Of a stretch of DNA of 64,000 nt, positions 46,900-59,916 are shown one piece after another. The stretch lies in contig NC_067296.1 of the NCBI RefSeq assembly GCF_020740795.1, forward strand, positions 4,069,001 through 4,133,000, in the 5' to 3' direction. A model generated the notes under the pieces. That model had not been told where the DNA came from, did no database searches, and worked only from the letters and a program-made list of their open reading frames with translations. The stretch's first letter is position 1, and every line of letters starts with the position of its first letter. The position numbers were made by a program, and so were the translations under genes. The stretch is from Apus apus. Taxonomy: Eukaryota > Chordata > Aves > Apodiformes > Apodidae.

Positions 46900-47245
46900 G
46901 AGAGAGCTTGCAAATGGATGTTAAATTGATGTTTAAAAGCCTTCTTTGTCCTACATGGGAGAGGCTAATGAGTTTTAATTCCTTGGAAGGTCAGCTCCTT
47001 CAATAAAAAGGGTTGTGTTTTTTTATTACTAGCCAATCAACTGTTTCAGAGACTGTTTTCCTCACTTATGTACATCCTGACCAAAAAGCATTTGATTAAG
47101 GCTGTTTTGTCATTCAATAAATAATAGGGAGTATTGCTGGAGCTGGTTGTACTTTGTAAACGCTCAAGAGGAAAGACAGGTGGAATGGAATAAATATATT
47201 AGTTGAAGGTTAAAATTTGAGCATTCCTGCCAGCACCCGGGCATA
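46900..47245. promoter_or_regulatory. AT-rich candidate conserved non-coding element C
   Basis: This is AT-rich, complex (not simple-repeat) sequence with several homeobox-type and bZIP-like strings, for example GCTAATGAGTTTTAATTCC, GCATTTGATTAAGGC and TTCAATAAATAATAGG. The texture resembles deeply conserved enhancers. It is untested. Confidence 0.3.
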
Positions 47246-47610
47246 TAAGCCATTTTTATATGTTCAGAGTTCTAAAAAAAACCCTACAGAGTGGCTTAGG
47301 AACCCCAAGAAAAGCAGCAGCAGGGTCTTGCTCCCACCGTAAAGCAAATAATAACATTTCAGATTTCAATCACAACCTGGGCTCTTTACCTGAGCATTAC
47401 CATGTCTGCCCATGGTCTGGGTTTACAGTTCTCACATTAATATCCAGCTCAGTCAAGATCATGGGGCACACGGTCCTTTTTCTAGTTCTCCCTGAATGTT
47501 TAGGAGCTGGACTGCCCCATTCCTTATTGCTTAAAAATGTGAAGTCAGGAAAAATCCATGTCCCCACTAACATCTGGCTAGGCAAAGGGATTCCTGATGC
47601 ACACAGAGAG

Positions 47611-47668
47611 AACCATAGAATGATTTGGCCTGGAATGGACCTTAAAGATCATTTAGTTCTTCTAGAGG
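47611..47668 (-). repeat. CR1 LINE 3' end fragment
   Basis: ACCATAGAATGATTTGGCCT, then GGAATGGACCTTAAAGATCA, is the reverse complement of the CR1 3' terminus. Only the last 60 bases or so remain. Confidence 0.8.
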
Positions 47669-49002
47669 AGAAGCCATTAACTGGTGCTTCCTCCTTGGAG
47701 GTCTTGCAGCTGTTACAAATCACTTGCTGTTCTGCCTCATGGTAAAAAGGTGACACTATTTCTTGGAGTTAAGCAGCTCTGTTCAGCCATACTCCAGCCA
47801 GGGAAGGATAAGTTATTTCACCGATTTCCTTCCCCCAGTCTGCAGGGAAATGTTCTCCTTCCTCCTCACTCCCATCCTTTACAGAAAAGGATCTAGAAGG
47901 CAAGAAAATATTTCCCAGTTTCAAGAACAGAAAAGCCAACTCTTCTGCTTCTGGTCACCTTCCCTGGGAAGGAACTCGGAACATCAAGTAAATGGGGAGG
48001 AGAAGAGAGGAAAATCCTGCTGCTCCCCTGAAGGAACAGCATAGAATAAAACTTGGTGGTCTGGGCAGCTTCCAGCTGCTGGTGGAGCAGAGAAGAGCCA
48101 TGATGAGACCTGTGAGGAGGAGGCTGAAGCCCTTGAGAACATATCAGCACCAGCAGAAAGAAAGGACAGACTTGAGGGAAGGATGATACCTTGTGCTAGA
48201 GCCCATGAATGCCAGGGCTCTTCCCCACTAGAACTCCCTCTTGGCCAAGTGGTCCATGCAAAGCATTGAAGCTCTGGTGCTCCAGGGGGGTCTGGTGGGT
48301 GCCATCCCCTTCTTCACATAACTGAGGATCTTCAGGGGAGAAAACCAAAACCAGAAGCCTCAGCAGTGAGATTTTTTGTGTGGTTAATAACATCCTTCCC
48401 TTCCCAATGACCCTAGAGATGAAAAAAGGGCTGAGTGGCTTTATCTTTATTCAGTGCCATGGTCCTTCTGGGACTCTTGAACCTGATTGCATCGTTTTCA
48501 GTGTCAACCTTGATAAGGCCCTGATTGTATTTCCACATTTTTCCATGGCAGAGGACTCCCCCAGCAGCTGGGATTGTTAATGGGAACTGACTGGCTCTCC
48601 ATGCTCGCCAGCCTGGATCCCTTTGGCTTCCTGCTGTAGCACATTAACACAACAAATTACCATTGTAATTGCCTTTTAACTACAAAGAAAAAAAAGGCAA
48701 AAGTGAGATCACAGGCAGTGTGACCCAAGAGACAGCTTAGGATGGCAGGTCTGTCTGCACCTCCTTTTATTGCTATTTATAGCCAGCCATTAAGTTATGT
48801 TAATAAACAGTCAGCTGCAGGGTATGGCAAATCCTTTGCTGAGGCACAGAAAAAGCTCAGAGTTAAAAATACTCAGCTTGCCCAACTCACAGGACCAGTG
48901 TGACTGCCACCAAAACCGTGGGGATCTAATCACAGCTTCAGTGGTTTTCACTGAGCTCTGTTCACCCAGCAGAGCCCTTGCAAGAGTAGGTACATTTGGC
49001 AC
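47669..49002. other. Gene-free intergenic stretch
   Basis: No supportable gene or repeat family. Confidence 0.4.
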
Positions 49003-49023
49003 ATATATATATATATATATATA
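49003..49023. repeat. (TA)n microsatellite
   Basis: About ten uninterrupted AT dinucleotides. Confidence 0.95.
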
Positions 49024-50200
49024 AATCAAGCATATGATAAATAGAACAATGAAATTCAAACAAAATGTCCAGTATCAATGACTCAGACTTCATCAATTAT
49101 TTTGGCAAAGGACAAGTGACTGCAATTCACTGTTCATAAACTGATTCACCTGGGAGAAAAAAGCCCTTCTATCCAAATAGCAACACGATGCATCTCCCAC
49201 CAATTTCTCCAGAGCAGCATTTGTTGTAACTCTCCCTCACATACATTTGGCTGTTATATCATTTTCATGTATATGCAGCAGCTTCTAAAGGGGACTGCAT
49301 CAGGTCCTCACATAACATATGTATTTAATCAGATTATCCAATGAAATAACACAGTCTTAAACGAAAATTCTGCTATTCCCTTGAGCATTCCTGGGAAAGC
49401 CTTCACTGCCTGGGCTTGTACTCAACACATACCAGCAGCACTGTCTTCCACAGCTGTTTTTAGGTATCCAGACATTTGAAATGCAACCATCACTAATTTC
49501 TAGATGCAAATCCCTTGTTTTCCCCATCAAATTCCAGCAGTCAGAAATGCCACATTAACCTACAAAATCACAGAGCACACAAAAATAGTTTTACCTTTTC
49601 TACCTGTGAGCGAACACAGGATGAAGACGTGACTGATTAAGGGGCTTTTATGGAGCAAGGAGGGGAGAGCCCCAGCAGGGTGGTGTGGTTGCCAACCCAC
49701 CCCAAGGCAGAGAGGCACAGGTCATCTTGTGCCCACCGCTGTGAGGGGAAACCTGCCAGCACGTACCTGGTGGAGCAGCAGCCGTGGAGGCTGGGGGACC
49801 TGTGGGATTCCTTGCAGCTTCCCCAGCCACCAGCAGGATGAGATGATGTGTGACAGATTCAGTTCTCATCACAGCTCATCCTTGGCTGCCCCATCCTGGC
49901 TGTGGCACCAGCTCCGCTGCCTGAACCAACAGGGCAGGACCTAGAACCTCCGTGATCCCTCCCTGGGGTAGATGCTCCAGGTTTGAGTCTTTCTGCAGCC
50001 TTCAGAGCAAGGATAGACAGGCAGGGAAAGGCCTTTTATCAACCCCGAGCACAAAGTGCTGGAATTTGCAAATCTCCAGGAGGTTTTCACACGTGGAAGG
50101 TTATCACAAAGCTCTGCTGCAAGATAACTTCTTCCCGCAGTAAATCCTATGAGGACAGTTACACCTCTGGTTATTTAGCCTCCTGGTCTTGATAAGACAT
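49024..50200. other. Gene-free intergenic stretch
   Basis: Nothing was recognised beyond ordinary intergenic sequence. Confidence 0.4.
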
Positions 50201-50204
50201 GGCA

Positions 50205-50430
50205 TGGGTTAACTCAGGATCAGCAATTAAACAGGTTACAACAATGTTCTTGATCCCCTCCCTCTCCCAGGTAGAGAAAGGAGAGAGAGAATAAGGAGAG
50301 AGACTTTCTGGATTGAAAACTTGCTACTACTTTCAGCCAGTGTGCTGCTTAAAAGAGAGTTCACTGAAGAAAAAAGAAATAAATCAGTAAAAAGAAAATT
50401 GGCCTCATCCTGGCTTAAACCAGGATAATT
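50205..50430 (-). mobile_element. Possible remnant of an avian endogenous retrovirus LTR
   Basis: Read on the minus strand, the right end (50429-50405) gives TATCCTGGTTTAAGCCAGGA, close to the TGTCCTGGTTT opening I remember for some songbird ERV LTRs. The body has the matching purine-rich text (AGAGAGAATAAGGAGAGAGA, GATTGAAAACTTGCTACTAC). No coding parts are present. The assignment rests on remembered textures and is weak. Confidence 0.3.
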
Positions 50431-53400
50431 TGTTGCATTACTCTTGATCTACAATTTAATCCAACACCTCCAAATAATTTCTTTCTGCAATGATTAAGGA
50501 GGTCAGAAAGTACTGCTGGGAGGAGTCACAGTGCAGCCCGCAGAGCACTGGAGGGAGCAGTGCAGTGGTACAGAGAACACAAACACCAAGTATAACACGG
50601 TGTTTTCCCAAGGACAAAAACCAGGAAAAAGCGACAAATCCAATCTAGACTGAGCAGACTGGCTGGGCAGACTGTGCTGGGTGCTGCAGCACCCTCCAGA
50701 AAGCAGCCACACGGTGCAGGGACAGCAGTCTGGTGGCTCTGCTCGTGCATCCAGACAGGGCTCCACCACGAAGCTGTGATGGTGAGTGCTGGGTGCTCAG
50801 GGGTTTCTGCCAGCCTGGCTGTCCCACTCCACCCAGGCTTGGGCAGGTTTGGAAGTGCTGGTCAGAGCCCCAAAACTCATTCAATGCTCAGGCAGCAGTT
50901 GCACCACAACCATATGAGCAGAGTCGGTTGCCTGTGTATGTCACTATCAAGTCAAACAAATAATTCCCTGGCCACTAAGGGAATCTCAACACTAGGAGGC
51001 AATAAAAAAAACAATTTAGTTAATTAAAATACCTGTTCTACTTCTCCTCTCTACCTCTCTTCACCCCTGGCAAAGCAGGAAAAGCATTCACCCCTGTACT
51101 GTAGCTCTCGGACTTTCCCCAGCATCCCAGCCCTCCCCCTTTCCTCCAGAGGGAAATTGGGTAGAAAGGGGAATATTTTGCAGTCATTAAAATTTCATTC
51201 TATTTTTAACCACAAGTGTTGCCATTTCAAGGCTCCCCAGTGGGAAGAGAGAGCAGAGGCAGCAGGGGCCAGTTGGGATGCGGGAGGCGTTTAAGGCAGC
51301 GATGGTAGGAGCAGTGGAGATGCTGTCGGCACAGGGAGGGGTTGGCTTCTTGCCAGCCTGCTCCAAGCTCTGAAAAACAGCAAAGCTAATAACCTCAATT
51401 ACATCCCAGCCTCTTGGGGGGAGCTGATGATGCCTTTGTTTATCTGAATCCCAATGTGAAAGCAAAGATTGTTTTCTGTCTGCAGGGACGTATGTTGTAC
51501 AGGCTCCGGAGGCATAAAGGAAAGAAAAGTCCACTATACTTCCTTCCAAAATTCACCTTAGATGCCATCAGCTTTAATTCTGGCTCCTTTAAGCTCCCAA
51601 ACATTTGACTTTGGCAGCCAAAAGGCACTAAGTCATCCGGAAAGTGGCTACAAATATTTCAGCCTTGCCTGAAGCAGGGCTGGGCTTTCACCCCCCGGCT
51701 GTGGCTGTGCCATGGTCTGCACACACGCTGTGGCACTCACTGCAGAAGTGGAGCTTATAGCTTTTAAAGAAGCTTGGAGCTATTCTGTAATGGTGTGTGG
51801 GGACTGATTACCAAAAATATTTCTTTTCTAAATATACTAGTTAGACAGGGATGCCTCAGAGGAGAAGGAACAGCCATTGTCTGTTGGTAGAGTGCCCTCA
51901 AGTCACGTCTCAAGGAATATCTGAGACCTCAGCCTACTTGCAATTTTCCCTCCTGGTTACAAACCTAATCTGCATTCAGGAAAACTGGGAAGATCAAGGA
52001 GAAAAAAACACTACCTTCATCATCAGACCAGGGACCAGAAAGTGGAGCACACTGCAGGGTCAGGAAAAACACAGGGTGCTGAAGAGGTGAGGTCTGCCTG
52101 TGTCACCACGAAGAAAAAATAACCACAACACGTCTCATAGAAGGTGACTGTGACTATAAAAACCTTTGTCATATTGAAGCAGTTCCTGCTGATAAAATGA
52201 GCAATGCTTTTGTTTACACATGGTTTCCCACCCCGTGTCACTGGCCATGGAGCCCTGCAGGCTCAGCCAGCCAGTTGGGTCTGCCAGATGGTCCATACGG
52301 ATGGTCCTACATTGCAGCTGGAAGGTGGCAGCTCACTGTGCTGCACCCTCGTGTTCTTTTCATCTGAAAAGCCATACCAAGGCTTGTCAGGACCAGCAAA
52401 TTCCGTGGTGTTGCTCCATTGCAGGGTCCCCTCAGCACTCCTGAGCAGACCTGCCACCTCAGGTGCTCCCAGCAAAACGTCTTCTGGATACATTTGTATA
52501 AATTTCAACGTGGGTGAACTTACCTAATGGAAGTTAAATGATCACAATTCCCTGCTGAAGCAGAGGTAATCAATCAACCAGCACTCACAGCCACGTCATG
52601 AGTCAACTTTGTGCCCTGGAAACACATCCAAGAAACACAAGTCTCGTTCATCTGCCGTGGCATAAATCTGAAAAAAAACAGCTAATAATCTCTGGTTCCC
52701 ACTCACCAGATGCAGAGAAGCAAACCACTTTTTCCCAGTGGTCAGTAAAACTGTGCAGTGCCACCCCTTTTTTGGCAGCCAAAAGTTGGATGGGTTATGG
52801 ATAACATGTTAGCAGAGTGTGTGAGATCAGGTTTACACAGGTTGACTAAAATCCATCCCTTCTCACAGCAAACAAGGATGTCAAGGTTATGATGTCAATA
52901 TGTTTTGCCTATGACAAACCAGAATCTAACAAGCACTGTAACAGCTCAGGTTAGATACCCCTGCCTCAGGCAAGGAGTCAGATCTTTCCTGGGCTAACAG
53001 AGCCTTGTGATTTAACCTTCCTCTGATCTCATACATGACTGGCTCTTAAAAAATTACAGCAGAAGAACTGGGGAAAAAATAAAAGGAGGGGGGACTTATT
53101 GTACCTTTGACCTTGCTTGCTCACATTAAACAAGACATGGGAGGGTGGAGGCTGGGGTCTAGCACAGCCAGGCTAAACCTCACCATGGGCACACACTGGC
53201 TTTCGTTAGCCCCAAAGATAAGTGGGAAAATTCCTAGGAATGGGTCACACAAGGTCTGAAAAACAAAGTCAATGTCGTTGCCTTGTCTTCACTACAGAGC
53301 TGAGCATCACCCTACCATGGGTCTCCAACCCACCTGGACCAGTGTTGCATTGCTCTCCAGTGCACAGAGCATTCACAGCCCAACACCACAGGTGACACCT

Positions 53401-55060
53401 TCTGCCTTCAAATAATTTTTCCTCCTTTAAAAACAAAAAAAATCACCCAAAACTTAGAGCTGGAGGTCTACCCTGCACGTGTTACCTGATTTTTCATTAA
53501 AATTACAGAAACACAAAACATATGCTAAATTTCATTAGCCAGATTAGGTCTAGACACCTTCTCCAGATCCCAGGACCCCAAGTTTTCTTCTGCTTCCCCC
53601 AGCCCTGCAGAAGCACTTGCTATTCCTGCCACATTTTGGCACAGTGATGCCAACTGTGACATTAATGTCCCCAGCAAAGGCAGCCAGAGCAGCAGAAGCA
53701 ACGGGAGTGGTGACAGAAATACTAAAAGAAAAGCTGGAGTGGTTTTTTTTGCTGGTTTAACTAAATAACCAAAGGAACACCAAGGTCAACAGAAGATTGG
53801 AAGGGTGCAGTCAGCACAGATTAGATGCTCCAGTCTAAAATAACTGCATGGGTGATGGACCAAAGCACATTTTGGCTCATCCTGTAGACAATGTGGGTCT
53901 TTCCAGCATCTTTACTTTTGTCCTTAGCTGAGGAGCTACACTTTGTCACACCACACCCTGGGCACCTGCAGGGGTGCTGACCCAGCTCTGGGGTCCACCC
54001 CCAACCAAAAAAAGTGTCACCAAAGAAGTACTTGGCACTAAAGGGGAGGGTGACCCAGAGGTGACACTAAGCAGCCAGCAACCAGTCTGGGGCTCCAAGG
54101 GAACAGGATTTGCAGCATGTCCCCTAAAGCAGTGACAAAGCTGGGGTAGAAGCAATGTCACAGCACCCACGGCCATGGCACAAATGTTGCTGGTGCCAGA
54201 GGAAGGTCTGAATTTTAAGCATGAAGAATTAGTGGGCAACTGTGGGCCCTGTAACTCCAAATTTAAGCAGCTTTGTGATTAAAAACAACATTCAGCTCAA
54301 TGTCAGTGTAGCAGCTCAATGAGCATAATAAATTGTGCTTCCATTTTAAAGCTGAGGGCAATTGCAGGCAGTAAAGGATTCTCCCCCTCCCAATAAGATG
54401 AAAAGAAAAGAAAGAAGAGGGGACAGTCCAGATATTGTTGATGTTTCTGGGAGATCTGTGTGCTCCAGGCTGATTAGCAGTTGATGGTATCCTTGCTGTG
54501 TGAGGAGAAGATAAGATGGGAGCAGAACACTACAGGCAGCTGATAGCAGCAATTCCCAGATCAGAGCTCATGGGGGCTGAGGATGAGGATCAGGAAAGAT
54601 TTTACTTAAGAAAACAACTCGTGATGCTGAATGGTTCTGCCATTTGTGAAACGTGCCTTGAGCCTGCGAAGTAAAAACGTGTCACTGAAATCTTCTTCTC
54701 ATCCCTGAGGAAAAGAATTTTGTTTTAAACAGGAAGCAGTATGTCCCAAATTCAAGCCCAGATATATTTCAAAAAGCAATGAAATTTGGCAAATAGCAGC
54801 TCCTCAGCCAGCCTTGACAAGCCTAACTACTTCAAAACGTGCATGGTTATTTTTGAAAACATCATCAATCCTGCACCACTTCCTCATATATTACCCTTAT
54901 CACTAAAGGGACACAGACTTCATTAAAACAAAACAACAAAAAGTCAGTTTTAAAACAAAGCAGTAACTTATGAGCTCTCTAGAGACTGACACGGGAGTGC
55001 AGGTGACTGTAGGGACTTCCACATATTTGATTGTTTCAGTCTCTTAAAAAAGAGCTTTAG
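50431..55060. other. Gene-free intergenic stretch
   Basis: No exon or repeat family was resolved. Confidence 0.4.
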
Positions 55061-56734
55061 TGTGAAGATTCAAAGCAAAATGAAGCAGTTTGTCTGTATA
55101 CCCACACCACTGCTACACTGGTGGTTTCCAGAGGCCTCCAGCACTTGTTGAGTTTCTTTCCAAGGATGCTGCACACAGTAGTGGATTTTATTACAGGCCA
55201 GGAGGTTTAACCAAATCTGATGTCCCTTTATACGCACCCATAATCCTGCAGAGGATCTTGTGATATGCACAGATCAAAATACACCAAAGGAATACTATTA
55301 TCCTATTCTGTATGTGGCACCAGAGATGCTGCAAGGGCTAGTGGTGTGTTCAAGGTTGTGATGATACATTATAAAGGAATTAAGTCCAACCCTTGCAACT
55401 CAGCCTCATCCTTCTCACCTAATGAAAGAGTCTCCTCCCTGTGCTCTTCTCAACTCTCCTGCCAGGGGACAATCACAGGGATCTGAGTTATGTCAGGTTT
55501 GGTTTCTCCCCCTTCCTTTGATCTGGTATTTCTGAGCTTTCCAAGGAAAGCAGCAATTCAGCTAACTCAAGCCCTAGCCCCAGAGGACCAGCTGGGTGCC
55601 ACAAACCAGGGACACACAGGTCACAGCAAGGATGTGCCTGCTCTCCTGCATCAAACAAGCTCACCATCCACAACAGGACGAAGAAGGAGCCCTACCTGCT
55701 CCTCAGTCATGCAAAGTACAGCAAACCCTTTGCTGTCAGGAAAAATCAAGAGACAAAGCATTTCCAAGCCTGGAGCAGGACAGTCTCCCCCAGCCAGCTG
55801 GGCAGCAGAGGGGCTCTGCATTTCAGACTGAGCATCAAGCTCATTTCTGTCTAATAGCCCTATAATTTAGATATCAAGCCCAGGCCAATGAGGGCTCAGC
55901 AGCCCAAATCACCCTGTTTTTAGCCATCCAACCTAGCACAGAAGCCTTTCTGTAATCCCTTTTTCCTTGCACATTATCTTTAATCATAGGCATAATGGAG
56001 ATTCAATTTGAGCCCTCAGCTGCATTTTCTTCCTTAGTATTCACAGTGCTGTGTTTTCCTCAGCAATAAACAATTTTCCCCCATTCAATTTTGCATTGAT
56101 CTGCCTCAAAGTTCAAAGAGAGTCTTTTAAGGTTTTTATAGCTCTGCGTGGAAGCTCCTGGCCAGTAATGATGACAGAAACTCAGGGCTTTCACCCAGAA
56201 AACTGAATTGCACAAAGCAACTTCCAAGAGAGCACCCTCTTTGTTCTCCATCAGATAACATCCCTGGAAATCAGACAATTATTTGCAGCCATTTTCTGAC
56301 ACTGTTTTCAGCCAAGAGCCCAAATCCCACCACCAATGGTGGCTCAAGGATGTGCCCTGGCTGCTCAGGCTCATATTGGGTCTACCTCACTCCCAGAGGA
56401 GAGGCCACATATTGTTTTTAACCAAACATCTGTGCTTTGCCTCTGTCCTCCAGCACCTTTCTCCAGTACAAGCGACCTCCTTAAGCAATATCAGTAGTCT
56501 CAACTGTTTAAAAAGAAAGTTGCCAAAATGTGAAATTAATCCAAGCTGTGTAAATACACAGTTTCCCCTGAATTGACTCTTTAAGTGCACCTCTGTCAGT
56601 GCAGGCACCCAGCAATGTATCAGCTTGCAAGCCTGAAAGGTCTATTCCCCCCTGGAGGCATCTGGGCTAACATTTCATAAATTACAATCATGTTTTCCTT
56701 TTCTGTTAATATTTTCATTCCAAAGGTCATTTAC
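55061..56734. other. Gene-free intergenic stretch
   Basis: Nothing supportable. AT-rich text around 55.86-56.10 kb has no clear motif pattern. Confidence 0.4.
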
Positions 56735-56761
56735 CACACACACACACACACACACACACAC
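56735..56761. repeat. (CA)n microsatellite
   Basis: Thirteen uninterrupted CA dinucleotides, followed by CTCTCACA. Confidence 0.95.
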
Positions 56762-56965
56762 TCTCACAAAACAGGGGAAGGGGATGGAAGCTGCTTGATT
56801 CCCAGACTTGGGAATCACAGTCACTCCACTAATGATGGAAATCTACAGTTTTACTACAAAGATATTTCTATCTACAGCTGGGGCACTCACCTAGAAAAAG
56901 CTCCAGTCTTTAGATCTCCTTGTGAATGAACATCCAGGCTATGGGAGCCACTTCTCTCTGTTGCA

Positions 56966-56996
56966 TATTTGGCTACTATCGAGTAGTAGCCAAATA
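56966..56996. repeat. Perfect inverted repeat, 13-bp arms and 5-bp loop
   Basis: The left arm TATTTGGCTACTA (56966-56978) and right arm TAGTAGCCAAATA (56984-56996) are exact reverse complements around TCGAG. No surrounding transposon ends, terminator context or gene explains it. Confidence 0.9.
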
Positions 56997-57439
56997 CACA
57001 CATATTAAAAGGTATTGGATTATGTTTTCTGAAGCTGGGTGCTTGAGTTGGGCACCCTCATCCTACGTGGAGGCAACCAACCTTCAGTCACCAGCCTTTG
57101 TGAAGCAGAAGCTGCAGCCAGGCTTCCTCAGGAGGGTCACACAGATGATTCCTCTTCTTTCCTGGGGAGCAGAGGAGACCAGGGCACACAGCAGCCATGG
57201 GCCAGTACTAAAAGAGGGGCCCCAAAGTTGACCAGGGTGCTGAGCCTGCTCTATTGCCCCAGGAGAACTTGGGGGGGGCTCTGACAAGGGGTGCTAGACC
57301 CCAGGAAACCAGCCATTGCTTGAGCACCTTCAGGGTGAAGAGAACATTATTTACCCACAGACCTGAGAGCTTTCAATGAATGCTGAACTCCCTTTCTGAA
57401 GTATTGAAGGAACAGAACATTTTCCCTTACTATTATCAC

Positions 57440-57960
57440 ATTAAGCCTGAGAAGGTTTGCGAGGCCCATCATAGAAGGTGTCAGAAGCTTAATATTAATT
57501 AAATAGCAGATGTAAGGTTATTGCTCATAATCACAGCTGTGATCTGAATTGTTGCCTGATGATATCCCACTTTTGCCCGCTTGCTGCTTTTGATGGATTA
57601 TTTGCATTTGCTAGTTTATAATGTGCATGTATTGAACAGAGGCATCTTTTTTTTCATTCCAACTGCATTGCACTCTCTGGTCAGATGATGGATTGGACTT
57701 TCAAACACACCATAAACACCAACCCATTCTCTCCAGCACGATACGTATCTATATTCCATATTCACTCTTCAGTGTATCCTGTATTCAATCATCCTTATAT
57801 TCATTTCTCCTGATATTATTATTATTATTAGCCTTGGGGAACTTGTTTTATAGGCTATTTAGTTTGAATTAAGCATGTATGTCAGTCATTTCTTGTTTAT
57901 AAAAGAATACAGATGATAAATTACAGGATTTACATCTAGGCTCAGTTTTGGACTAGTTTC
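57440..57960. promoter_or_regulatory. AT-rich candidate conserved non-coding element D
   Basis: This AT-rich, non-repetitive block includes TTAATATTAATTAAATAGC and a POU octamer ATTTGCAT within GGATTATTTGCATTTGCTAG (about 57596-57615). An ATT microsatellite at 57815-57830 lies inside it. It is a texture-based candidate enhancer only. Confidence 0.3.
57815..57830. repeat. (ATT)n microsatellite
   Basis: Five uninterrupted ATT units. Confidence 0.9.
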
Positions 57961-58929
57961 CATCTTTACCTGTTACTGGTATTTTTAGCAGCAGTAAAAC
58001 AGCTGCTGGATTCTTTGGCAAAACCTTCCATTTTCACAGGCTTTTTAGTAGATTTATTAAGCACAAGTGGAAATAGCTTTTTCTTCCTACCAACTTTCTT
58101 GTTCAATGACAGATGGTCTGAAGAAAAAAGGTCTTTCTCCATTTTTTCCCCTGTAGGGCTCACTGCCACTTCCCAAAAAAAGAAATTCAAAGATTGAGCA
58201 AGATATTGATTGTATTTCAAACATGTTTCACCTTACCTTTAAGCTGTCTATACATTGAGACTTATTGAAATTTTAATTTAGGGTTGGTTTTTTTTTGTTT
58301 TCAATTAATACACTTGTTCATCTACAGAAGCAAGTGAATGTGTGGACACTTGCTCTGGATAATGAGCCCAAATCAGGGAACTGTTAGTGTAAATTGATAT
58401 AATTAATATGCACGCAGAGTCAAACCACCACGTGTTCTAGTTACAATGAAATACTCAGATGCATAATCAGATGTTCCTCCACACTCTTCTTGATGCAGCT
58501 TTGTTAGAGTGTAATGCTTTATCTCCCTCTCACAAGCTTTACAGCAAAGCACACCCCAGATGACACAAAGCTCAAAGCTGTTCCCCATCATCCCTCTACT
58601 TTCACCTCCCACAAGTGACTCACAAAAACGTCTCTGGGGGTTTCTTGAGCCAGAGGCATCTTCTGCAGCAGGGGGAGCACGTCCCTGGTGCTGCCCTGGG
58701 CCCCGGAGCAGCAGTGACTCACCAGGACCTATTTTGGGCTTGAAGAACACGGATCCCTCTTACACTACTGAGAATGGTTACATTGCAGATGGGCAGCACA
58801 GGGAACCTCACTCCTCTGCCCTTGTCCTGGTTACTACACACACTCGGTGACTTCTCTTGATTTGATTAATATCAAGTTTTTCAGGGTGCTATGGTTGATT
58901 GCCTTGTTTTGTGGATTTTTTTTTCTTTA

Positions 58930-59150
58930 AGTTTCCAACTCATACTGGATCATTACAGTTGAAAAAGACCTCCAAGATCCAGTCCAACAGTCAACCAACC
59001 CCACCATGCCCACTAAACCATGCCCCAAAGTGCCACTTCTACTCATTTTTTTAACATCTCCAGGGATGGTGACTCTACCCATTCCCTGGGCAGCCTGTTC
59101 CAATGCTTGACCACTCTTTCAGGAAAGGAACTTTTTCCTACCCAAATCAC
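58930..59150 (-). repeat. CR1 LINE 3' fragment
   Basis: The text reads as the reverse complement of a CR1 3' region: CATACTGGATCATTACAGTT, AAAAAGACCTCCAAGATCCA, ACCCCACCATGCCCACTAAA, then CCCTGGGCAGCCTGTTCCAA. This is the longest and best-preserved CR1 piece in the window. Confidence 0.9.
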
Positions 59151-59916
59151 AACCATGCATTACAACACACCCACTCTCTGGAAGCATTTGCTGTCACACA
59201 CCAGCACTCTGACTTAACTGAGCACAAGTGGCCATGCTGGTGCCCCAGACCAGGAGACAAAGCCACCCACTAGCCAGCCATGGATGGCCAGGAGCAGGAA
59301 AGAGCAGCCTCATGCACAGGAGCAGATTCTGAAACTATTTTGTCACATCTGCACTGGAAGAGTAAAAGCTGTCAAATTATTATCATCTTCACAATGGGTT
59401 TTCTGGCAAGGTTAAGACTGGAAACAGCTGAGACATCACCAGAGCTGAACACTGCAACTGGCTGACCAGCTCCTCTCTATCATTTTTACATACACTTACA
59501 GCTCCCTGGCCAGAGATTAAGACAGAGAAGCCTTTAATCAAGTACAATTTTCCAACAGATTTTTTTGCACAACCTTCAGTGTGCAGTAGAGGGGATATTT
59601 GGGAAGGAAAATCAGACAAAGAAGTCATATCTCTCCAAATCTGGTTAGAGAGCAAAGCACACACGAGCCAGAACATGAACAAAACGTTGGCAGCCCCAAC
59701 CAGAGGCTATGCCTGAAAATATTGCAGGCTATTTTGATGACAGTTCTTGCTCCCTCCAACTCCAAGCAGCACATCTAAGCAAAATGAATCCTCGTGCACT
59801 TGCAGATTGCCTTGAAGTCAAAGGAATAAAAGGAGAAGCCAAGAAGCAGTCAGCAATGCATGCTCCCAGGCAGCTGATGCAAGAGCAGGCATCTCTGCCC
59901 AGCACCCCGTGGTTCA
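59151..59916. other. Gene-free intergenic stretch
   Basis: Nothing recognised between the CR1 fragment and the minisatellite. Confidence 0.4.
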
